This document shows, in pieces, positions 17,129 to 25,755 of a DNA stretch of 64,000 nucleotides. Below the pieces are notes generated by a model, which saw nothing but the letters and a program-made list of their open reading frames with translations, did not search any database and was not told the DNA's origin. The position numbers and the translations under genes are program-made. Numbering within the stretch: position 1 is the stretch's first letter; each line of letters begins with the position of its first letter. Source of the DNA: Chloroflexota bacterium (GTDB lineage Bacteria > Chloroflexota > Anaerolineae > UBA1429); the NCBI GenBank assembly GCA_019873625.1, contig JAIOAW010000001.1, positions 62,001 through 126,000 on the forward strand. The letters run 5' to 3'.

Positions 17129-17968
17129 TCACAACAAACCCTTTTTCGCGAGGAACTCGCGCGTGGTGAGAAAATCGGCGGCCTCTAGGCCCGCCTGGGC
17201 GAACCACGCCTCGTTTTCGGGCGAGGTGCCGAGCATCCCGAGGGTGTGGGCATCGGAGCCGAAGGTGAAGCGCACCCCCAAGGCCTTGGCCTGCTGAACG
17301 ACGGGCAGGAACATCTCTGGGTAATGGGGGCGCGCCGGAGAATTGATAGCCGAGCCGTTCACTTCGAGCGCCACGCCCTTTTCGGCGGCCAAACCGAGGA
17401 CCTCCTCCAGATGGCGTTTATCCATCGCCTCATAGATGCGGCGCAAATCTCCCACCAGAGATTCGCGCTCATCAAAGGGGTGAGCGATGGCATCCACCCA
17501 GCCCAAGCGCACCACCGATTCCAACATCATCAGCATATGGTCGGCCACGTCCTGTGGAGAGAAACTGAGCGGCTGGGGCACGCCCGCCAGGTGATAATGC
17601 GTGGTGGGCACGAGCACTAAGGCGAGTTTTTCGGCCAATGCTCGGCTGATGGCCGGGCGGCCGGGGGCGAGCGTCTCCGTCTCACAGCCGATGTAGAGGG
17701 CCAGGTCATCGGGCACCTCTAGGCGGTTCAACTCGGTGCGCAGATCTCGTAAGATGGCCGGGCCGGACCCCTTGTAAAACTGCACAATCATCTCCGGCGC
17801 AGAGGGATCCTCCACAAAGTGGTCGGTAAAGATAAGGGTTTTCAGGCCCAATGCCACCGCGCGCTCGATGTAGCGCTCCGGCGATGCCACAGGCTGGCCT
17901 TTGGCATCTTCTTTGCGGGCACAGGGGCTGTAATAGGTGTGTACGTGCTGATCTTCTAGCAGGCGCAT
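17129..17968 (-). CDS. PHP hydrolase, histidinol-phosphatase-like
   Basis: A 279-residue PHP-family enzyme. DQHVHTYYSPCA and FTDHFVE provide the first metal ligands, with later AIAHP, NGSAIN and FGSDAH motifs. The layout matches HisK-type histidinol phosphatases, yet no other his genes are nearby, so a different phosphoester substrate is equally possible. ATG 17968 follows GGAGAGG; an in-frame TTG four codons earlier overlaps that site. It begins 16 nt after lpd. Confidence 0.82.
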   Translation of the reverse strand: MRLLEDQHVHTYYSPCARKEDAKGQPVASPERYIERAVALGLKTLIFTDHFVEDPSAPEMIVQFYKGSGPAILRDLRTELNRLEVPDDLALYIGCETETLAPGRPAISRALAEKLALVLVPTTHYHLAGVPQPLSFSPQDVADHMLMMLESVVRLGWVDAIAHPFDERESLVGDLRRIYEAMDKRHLEEVLGLAAEKGVALEVNGSAINSPARPHYPEMFLPVVQQAKALGVRFTFGSDAHTLGMLGTSPENEAWFAQAGLEAADFLTTREFLAKKGLL

Positions 17969-17984
17969 CGTCCTCTCCAACGGT

Positions 17985-19385
17985 CTAGTTTTGTTTGGGC
18001 ACGTGCAGGGCGCGCCCCTGCGCGGCGAGCACCGCCTCCGCCACGGCCTCGCTCAAGGCGGGGTGCGGATGCATCGTCCGCTCCAGTTCCTTCCACGTCG
18101 CCTCCAGCCCTACGGCAAGGGCGCCCTCCATAATCAGGTCGCTGGCGTGCGGCCCCACGATGTGCACGCCCAAAATGGCGCCATATTTCGCCTCGGCCAC
18201 CACCTTCACGAACCCATCCGTCTCGCCCATCGCAGCGGCTTTGCCATTATTGGCCAAGGCAAACACGCCCACGCGCACCTCATAGCCGGCGCTACGGGCC
18301 TGCTCCTCGGTAAGGCCCACGCTCGCCGCCTCGGGGAGCGAATAGATGCAACTGGGCACGGCGCGGTAATCCATCTGCGAGCCGAGGCCCAAGGCGTGCT
18401 CCACGGCCACCGCGCCTTGGTGCATCGCCACGTGGGCGAGCATCGGCCCTTCGGCGGCCACATCGCCGATGGCATAGACGCCCGGCACCGCCGTGCGCAT
18501 CGCATCATCCACGCGGATGCCCTGCCGCGTCGGTCGGAGGCCGATGGCCTCCAAGCCGAGGTTCTCAACGTTCGGCGCTCGGCCAATCGCCGAAAGGACC
18601 TTTTCCGCCTCCAAACGCGCCTCGCCGCTCGGCCCCTCCACGTAGACGAGATACCCCCCGGCGATGCGTTCCACGCGTGTAACCCGCGTCGAGGTGCGCA
18701 CCTCCACCCCTTGGTTCGAGAGGCTCCAGGCCAACCCCTCGCCGATGGAGGCGTCCATCTGGGGCACGAGGCGGGGCATCATCTCGATGAGCGTTACGCG
18801 CACCCCCAAGGTGGCAAACAAACTGGCGAACTCGGTGCCGATGGCCCCACTCCCGATGATGCACAGGCTTTGGGGGAGCGCTTCCAAGGCCAGGGCAGAC
18901 GTCGAATCGAGGATGCCGGGGTCCTCCAGGCCGGGGATGGGCACCTGGAGCGGGCGCGACCCCGTGGCGATGATCACCGTCTCGGCAGAGACGGTCTCGC
19001 GCCCGTCGGGCAGCCGCACTTCTAGGGCGTTCGCGCGCAAAAAGCGCGCCTCGCCGCGCAGGACTTCCACTCCGGCCCGCACAAGGAGTTTTTCCACCCC
19101 GCCCGTCATCTGGGCCACCACGCGCTCTTTGTGAGATTGCGCGGCGCCCCAATCGAAGGAGGCCTCGCCCACGCGCACCCCAAAGCGCGAGGCGCGCTCC
19201 ACCTCGCGCCACACCTCGGCGCACCGCAAAAGCGCCTTGGTGGGGATGCACCCCCAATTGAGGCACACCCCTCCCAGGCGATCCTTTTCGATGCAGAGGA
19301 CCTTGGCGCCCAGTTGCGCACCGCGCAGGGCCGCCACATAGCCGCCCGGCCCCGCGCCGATGATGGCGATATCGGCCTGTCTCAT
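17985..19385 (-). CDS. lpdA: Dihydrolipoyl dehydrogenase
   Basis: FAD/NAD enzyme that reoxidises dihydrolipoamide. N-terminal GAGPGGYVAAL binds FAD. The redox disulfide is Cys41/Cys46 in GGVCLNWGCIPTK. The C-terminal MHPHPALSEA supplies the His-Glu pair. At 466 aa it is full length. No pyruvate or 2-oxoacid dehydrogenase, glycine-cleavage or lipoyl genes are near; it is an orphan copy between rbsK and a PHP gene. Confidence 0.93.
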   Translation of the reverse strand: MRQADIAIIGAGPGGYVAALRGAQLGAKVLCIEKDRLGGVCLNWGCIPTKALLRCAEVWREVERASRFGVRVGEASFDWGAAQSHKERVVAQMTGGVEKLLVRAGVEVLRGEARFLRANALEVRLPDGRETVSAETVIIATGSRPLQVPIPGLEDPGILDSTSALALEALPQSLCIIGSGAIGTEFASLFATLGVRVTLIEMMPRLVPQMDASIGEGLAWSLSNQGVEVRTSTRVTRVERIAGGYLVYVEGPSGEARLEAEKVLSAIGRAPNVENLGLEAIGLRPTRQGIRVDDAMRTAVPGVYAIGDVAAEGPMLAHVAMHQGAVAVEHALGLGSQMDYRAVPSCIYSLPEAASVGLTEEQARSAGYEVRVGVFALANNGKAAAMGETDGFVKVVAEAKYGAILGVHIVGPHASDLIMEGALAVGLEATWKELERTMHPHPALSEAVAEAVLAAQGRALHVPKQN

Positions 19386-19411
19386 CCTTTCCTCCTCTGG
19401 GTACCGAATAA

Positions 19412-20335
19412 TCAGGGGCGCCCCTCGCGGAAAAAGGCCTCCACACGCGCCGCATCAGGCAAAGAGGTCTGCGCGCCGAGCACCGTGGTGGCCAGAGTCC
19501 CCGCGCAGGTGGCATAGCGCACGGCCTCGGGCCAGGGCATCCCTTTGAGCAGGGCGGCGACCAATCCGCCGATGAAGGCGTCGCCGGCGGCGGTCGTATC
19601 CACCACCTCGACCTTACGCGCCGGCACGTGGAGATCGCCCTCCTCGGTAGAGAGCAGCGCCCCCTCGGCCCCTAGGGTGACAATCGCCACGGGCACGCCC
19701 ATCTGCCGCAGGGCCTGGCCGGCCCGCGCGGCCGCCTCCAGCGATCGGACGGCGAGGCCCGTAAGGATCTCCGCCTCCGTCTCGTTGGCCACTAGGCAAT
19801 ACACGCCCTGGAAGAAATCCGGCCGGACGGCCTGGGCCGGCGCGGGGTTGAGGATGACCCGCACCCCCCACCGAGAGGCCAGGCCGATGGCGGCGCGCAC
19901 GGTGGGCAGGGGCACCTCGAACTGCATCAGGAGGAACTGCGCCTGCTTTATGACGTCCTCAGCGCCCTCTACATCCTCCACCGAAACGCGCCCATTCGCC
20001 CCCGGCGCCACGACGATGGCGTTTTCGCCCCGCTCATCCACCGTGATGAGGGCGATGCCACTTGGGTTGGCGTGGTCACGGCGCACGTGCGCAGTGCCCA
20101 CGCCCTGCGCGTACAAATTGGCGAGCATCGCCTCGCCAAAGGCGTCGGCGCCTACACGTCCTAGCATCTCCACGCGCACGCCCAGCCGGGCCGCCGCCGC
20201 GGCCTGGTTGGCCCCCTTGCCCCCCGGCACGGTAACAAAATCGCGCCCGAGCACCGTCTCACCGGGGCGAGGGATATGCCCCACGCGCACGACGAGGTCC
20301 ATATTCATACTGCCCAATACGACGACGTCGCTCAC
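19412..20335 (-). CDS. rbsK: Ribokinase (PfkB family)
   Basis: ATP-dependent D-ribose kinase. The N-terminal GSMNMDLVVRVGHIPRPGET and PGGKGANQAAAAARLG are ribokinase signatures. The C-terminal TTAAGDAFIGG holds the catalytic Asp. At 307 aa it is typical. No ribose ABC genes are present. It probably heads the operon rbsK-lpd-PHP-msrC (gaps of 26, 16 and 9 nt). Confidence 0.92.
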   Translation of the reverse strand: MSDVVVLGSMNMDLVVRVGHIPRPGETVLGRDFVTVPGGKGANQAAAAARLGVRVEMLGRVGADAFGEAMLANLYAQGVGTAHVRRDHANPSGIALITVDERGENAIVVAPGANGRVSVEDVEGAEDVIKQAQFLLMQFEVPLPTVRAAIGLASRWGVRVILNPAPAQAVRPDFFQGVYCLVANETEAEILTGLAVRSLEAAARAGQALRQMGVPVAIVTLGAEGALLSTEEGDLHVPARKVEVVDTTAAGDAFIGGLVAALLKGMPWPEAVRYATCAGTLATTVLGAQTSLPDAARVEAFFREGRP

Positions 20336-20409
20336 AGCGAGGCTCCTTTCCTATAGGCTGTGGGGCGCATTCTATGGCGAGGGGCCTGCCGCGTCAAAGG
20401 CAAGGCCAT

Positions 20410-20439
20410 AAAAAAGGGGCCAGGCACTGACCTGGCCCC
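20410..20439 (-). terminator. Intrinsic terminator of ftsH
   Basis: On the minus strand GGGGCCAGG and CCTGGCCCC (20439-20416) enclose a six-base loop and are followed by TTTTTT at 20415-20410, about 20 nt after the ftsH stop. Confidence 0.92.
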
Positions 20440-20458
20440 CACGAGACATTGCCTAGGC

Positions 20459-22351
<1,893 letters not shown>

Positions 22352-22429
22352 AAATCAATCCTTTCTCGGCGGCGCACTGGGCACCGAGAATGCATCGGAA
22401 CTGCGCCGCAAGGCGCCTTACCATAACAC

Positions 22430-22457
22430 ATTGTAACACAAAGTGGGCAGTGGGCAA
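22430..22457 (-). promoter_or_regulatory. ftsH promoter
   Basis: Minus-strand TTGCCC (22457-22452) and TACAAT (22435-22430) with a 16-bp spacer, about 80 nt before the start codon. Confidence 0.55.
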
Positions 22458-22506
22458 GTCAGGCCTTCTTCAAGAAAACAAACGGTAAAGAACCTGCGAA
22501 GTGAAC

Positions 22507-22535
22507 TTGACTTTTCTACCCCGCCGCGCTAAGAT
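22507..22535 (+). promoter_or_regulatory. Promoter of the 22.7-kb lipoprotein gene
   Basis: TTGACT (22507-22512) and TAAGAT (22530-22535) with a 17-bp spacer, giving a ~185-nt untranslated leader. Confidence 0.65.
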
Positions 22536-22727
22536 GGCGCAGATTCCGGAGTGAGAAAAGCGCTCTCGATGGGCACCTGGCTTGATTGGACCCTGCCTTT
22601 TTTCTGTGATCTGGCTCCCCCTCGGTCGCTGAGCCTTCCGCCTGTGCCTTTTTGTCGGTGCGTAACCTTGCGAGCCTGCCAAGATCGCCCAAACGCTCGC
22701 CTGTAACCTGCAAAAAGGAGCCACCCT

Positions 22728-23747
22728 ATGAAGCGAACCCTTTTTCTTTTTGTGGCCTGTTTGATCATCCTGAGCGGCTGCGCCCCATCCAAAGGCCCGG
22801 CCGCCACGCCCACGCCGCCGGCCGCTAAGCAGGCCGTCGGCGCCACCTCGGCGCCCGCATCGCCTACCCCAGCGCCTAAAGCGGCCCCGAGCACCGACCT
22901 GATGCCCCCATACCCCGGCGCTACCCCAGGCACCGTCAACCCAGAAGATCAAAAGCAACTCGGCCCGCTCAAATCTCCCGAACTGCGCGCCTACGGCACG
23001 GATGACAAGCCCGCCCAAGTCATCGCCTTTTATAAAGACGAGATGAAAAAGCGCGGCTGGAACCTCGCCTTCGATATGTCGAGCGAAAAGGGCGGCCTCA
23101 TCCAATGGAAAAAGGATAATTTGGAGGCGGCCATCCTCATCGGTCAAAAGGAGGGCAAGACGGTGATGCTCTTGGGCTGGGGCGAACGCGGCCCCGCCGA
23201 GACGCCCACGCCCAAAGTCTATTCGCTCACGGAGGCCTTGGCCCTAGCCCAAGCCAAGGCGGCCGCCTGGCAAGCGGATGCCTACATAGCCGAGTTCGAG
23301 GCGGGCGCGGCCTTTGCCAAAGGGAGTTTGCTCACCCCGGAGGGGCGCGGGCCTTTCTGGCACCTCCGCTTTTACTCGCCCAGCGCCAAGCAAAGCCGTT
23401 ACGTCAATGTGGATGGCCGCTCCGGCGCCGAGGCGGTGGATTATGCCGGCGAGGCCTATGCCGGGGGTGAGGCGCCTCCTTTGGAAGGCATCCTCGATAG
23501 CACCGCGGCCTGTGAAAAGGCCGCCGCGCTCGGCGGGAAGGAGGTGCTGGCCAAATATCCGGATGCGCACCTTTTTGCCTCCGCCTACGCGGATGAGCAG
23601 GGCATTCACTTCTTTGTGCAGTACTATTCCGAAACGGCCAAAGAAAAGGATGGCATCCCGCTCGGTTACATCCTCGGTATGGAACTCGACGGAAAGACGG
23701 GCGCACTCGTCAAGTACCAGCAAAAAGATGGCAAACCCGTGCCATAA
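22728..23747 (+). CDS. Lipoprotein of unknown function
   Basis: A 339-residue exported protein. The signal sequence ends in the lipobox LSGC (Cys18), followed by a Pro/Ala/Thr-rich linker to about residue 60. A first domain (about 75-145; VIAFYKDEMKKRGWNLA) resembles the short domain that occurs in many Chloroflexota surface lipoproteins. The second half (from about 160) has two similar segments starting SLTEALALAQAKAAAW and STAACEKAAALGGKEV, perhaps a duplicated PepSY-like fold. No catalytic motif is visible. ATG follows AAAGGAG. Confidence 0.7.
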   Translation: MKRTLFLFVACLIILSGCAPSKGPAATPTPPAAKQAVGATSAPASPTPAPKAAPSTDLMPPYPGATPGTVNPEDQKQLGPLKSPELRAYGTDDKPAQVIAFYKDEMKKRGWNLAFDMSSEKGGLIQWKKDNLEAAILIGQKEGKTVMLLGWGERGPAETPTPKVYSLTEALALAQAKAAAWQADAYIAEFEAGAAFAKGSLLTPEGRGPFWHLRFYSPSAKQSRYVNVDGRSGAEAVDYAGEAYAGGEAPPLEGILDSTAACEKAAALGGKEVLAKYPDAHLFASAYADEQGIHFFVQYYSETAKEKDGIPLGYILGMELDGKTGALVKYQQKDGKPVP

Positions 23748-23771
23748 TGCGGCTCGCCCTCGCCCTTACTT

Positions 23772-23804
23772 CCCCTCTCCCACGCGTAAAACGTGGGAGA
23801 GGGG
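23772..23804. repeat. 13-bp perfect inverted repeat
   Basis: CCCCTCTCCCACG (23772-23784) and CGTGGGAGAGGGG (23792-23804) around a CGTAAAA loop. It lies between the convergent lipoprotein and selA genes. The sequence has the look of the dispersed GC-rich palindromes found in many genomes. It could also end both transcripts. Confidence 0.7.
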
Positions 23805-23834
23805 CCAAGGGTGAAGGCTGAAGCGTACTCTCCG

Positions 23835-25208
23835 TTACTCCCCAATGACCTCCCGCACCCGCCGGGCCAGAGCGGGTTCCTCTCTGGGGAGGACGGTGCG
23901 CAAATCGAGCACGACGCGTCCCTCCGCAATCCGCGTGACCACCGCCGGTTGGCCCAGGCGGAGCGCCCGCGCCTGCGCCTCGGCCTCCCCGGCCGGCAAG
24001 GCGATGAGCGTCGTGGGCAGGCTCTCTTCGGGGAGCGATCCCCCGCCGACCATAGAGCACCCCGGCCAAAGGTCGCACCGCGCCCCCGCTGGGCCAAGGG
24101 CGCGCACCAAGGCCTTGGCCCGCTCTTCAATCGCTTCCGGCGAGAGGGAGAGCATCTGCCAAATGGGGATTTTCTGAAGGGCCTCTCCTTTGAGATAATG
24201 GAGGAGATTCGCCTGGATGCCGGCCAGGGTCGTCTTATCCACCCGCAAGGCGCGCGTCAGGGGGAAGCGCCGCAAGCGTTCGATGAGGTCGCGCCTGCCC
24301 AAAATGAATCCGGCCTGCGGCCCGCCGAGGAGTTTATCTCCGCTGAAGGTTACGATATCGGTCCCTGCCTCCACGCTTTCTTGCACCATCGGCTCGTGGG
24401 CCAGGCCCAAAGGGGCCGTATCGAGCAAGGTGCCGCTCCCCAAATCGTCAAAAAGCCACAGGCCCCGTTGATGGGCCAGGGCCACGAGTTCCCCCAGGGC
24501 CGGCTGGGCTACGAACCCGCTCAGCCGAAAATTGCTGGTGTGGACGCGCATCAGCGCGGCGGTACGCTCCGAAAGGGCGGCCTCGTAATCTCGCACGTAG
24601 GTGCGGTTCGTGGTGCCCACTTCCACCAGGCGTGCCCCGCTCTGCGCCATCACCTCGGGGATGCGGAACCCCCCGCCGATTTCGACGAGTTGCCCCCGCG
24701 AGATGATCACCTCGCGCCCGGCGGCCAGCGCCGCCAAGGTAAGGAGCACGGCGCCGGCGTTGTTATTGACCACCAGGGCGGCCTCGGCGCCCGTCAAACG
24801 GCAGAGGAGCGCCTCGGCATGGACGTAGCGAGACCCCCTCCGCCCCTCGGCGAGGTCGAACTCCAAATTCGAATAGCCCTCGCCCACGGCGCGCATCGCC
24901 TCAAGCACCTCGTCGCTCAAGGGCGCGCGCCCCAGGTTCGTGTGAAGCACCACCCCCGTGGCGTTGATGACCGGCCGCAGCGTGGGCTGGATGTACGCCT
25001 CGAGGCGCCCCTCGGCATACGCGAGCGCGGCGGCCTCCAAGTCGGCCATCGGCTCCCCCCGCAAGATCGCCTCGCGCAGCGCCCCTTGGGCGGCGCGCAG
25101 CGCCTCTAACACGAGGTCCCGCCCGTAAAGGCCAACCCACTTTTGGGCCGCCTCGGTGGCGAGCAGGCGATCTATGCTAGGCACGTGGCGCAAAGGGCTG
25201 GCTTCCAT
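23835..25208 (-). CDS. selA: L-seryl-tRNA(Sec) selenium transferase
   Basis: PLP enzyme converting Ser-tRNA(Sec) to Sec-tRNA(Sec) with selenophosphate. It has 457 residues with the family N-terminus LRHVPSIDRLL, NATGVVLHTNLGRAPLS, and the PLP lysine Lys292 in FSGDKLLGGPQAG. ATG 25208 starts 4 nt after the ferredoxin-subunit stop, so it is co-transcribed with the Mo/W oxidoreductase pair. No selB, selD or tRNA-Sec lies in the window and none of the neighbours shows an in-frame UGA, so the user of selenocysteine is elsewhere. Confidence 0.94.
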   Translation of the reverse strand: MEASPLRHVPSIDRLLATEAAQKWVGLYGRDLVLEALRAAQGALREAILRGEPMADLEAAALAYAEGRLEAYIQPTLRPVINATGVVLHTNLGRAPLSDEVLEAMRAVGEGYSNLEFDLAEGRRGSRYVHAEALLCRLTGAEAALVVNNNAGAVLLTLAALAAGREVIISRGQLVEIGGGFRIPEVMAQSGARLVEVGTTNRTYVRDYEAALSERTAALMRVHTSNFRLSGFVAQPALGELVALAHQRGLWLFDDLGSGTLLDTAPLGLAHEPMVQESVEAGTDIVTFSGDKLLGGPQAGFILGRRDLIERLRRFPLTRALRVDKTTLAGIQANLLHYLKGEALQKIPIWQMLSLSPEAIEERAKALVRALGPAGARCDLWPGCSMVGGGSLPEESLPTTLIALPAGEAEAQARALRLGQPAVVTRIAEGRVVLDLRTVLPREEPALARRVREVIGE

Positions 25209-25212
25209 CCCT

Positions 25213-25755
25213 TCATCCCCCTTCAGCCCCTGGCCTTTTGAGGTAGCGCACCGCCGGGCCGACGGCTTGCGGGCCAAAAGATTCATCCAGCACCCGCCGG
25301 GGCGGCGGCGCCCACGCTGGCTCCTCCACGTAGCGCAGGGCACGCATCGGGCAGGCGCGGACACAGGTCGGCTCCCAGCCTTGGGCGAGTTCATCGGCAC
25401 AGCCATCGCACTTGGTGGCGGGGCCTTCATCGCCCAAGGCAATGGCGCCAAAGGGGCAGGCCTCCACACAGGCCCCACAGCGCACGCAACGCTCGCCCAC
25501 CACCTGCACAAGCCCCAACGCATCGCGCACGAGGGCCTCCGTAGGGCAGGCCGCGATGCAGGGGGCCTGGGCGCAGTGGAAACAGTGTACCACGCGGTGC
25601 ACCACGCGCGGGTGGGGATATTGGCCGGCCTCCGTCGTCTCCACGCGCAACCAAGCAAGGCCCTCGCCCAGGTGCGCTCGGTCTCGGCAGGCAACCTCGC
25701 ACGTTCGGCAGCCCGTGCAGCGCCCAAGGTCTATCACATAGAGGTGCGGCGTCAT
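25213..25755 (-). CDS. Four-cluster ferredoxin subunit (DmsB/HycB-like)
   Basis: Electron-transfer partner of the molybdopterin subunit encoded just upstream. The 180 residues hold four 4Fe-4S motifs: CTGCRTCEVAC, CFHCAQAPCIAACP, CVRCGACVEACP and CDGCADEL...CVRACP. This is the DmsB/NrfC architecture. ATG 25755 overlaps the stop of the catalytic subunit. No signal sequence and no membrane-anchor gene are adjacent. Confidence 0.92.
   Translation of the reverse strand: MTPHLYVIDLGRCTGCRTCEVACRDRAHLGEGLAWLRVETTEAGQYPHPRVVHRVVHCFHCAQAPCIAACPTEALVRDALGLVQVVGERCVRCGACVEACPFGAIALGDEGPATKCDGCADELAQGWEPTCVRACPMRALRYVEEPAWAPPPRRVLDESFGPQAVGPAVRYLKRPGAEGG

Larger units (their letters stand above)
22352..22727. 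other. 376-bp divergent intergenic region between ftsH and a lipoprotein gene
   Basis: No coding sequence was recognised. It holds the two divergent promoters listed separately and an apparent ~185-nt leader for the plus-strand gene. The leader contains GGCTC/GAGCC and GCGAGC/GCTCGC inverted repeats that could fold, but it matches no riboswitch class I know. Confidence 0.6.

Noticed and set aside
23793-25109. 438-codon plus-strand frame
   Set aside because: Antisense to selA, which has its PLP lysine and complete domain structure.
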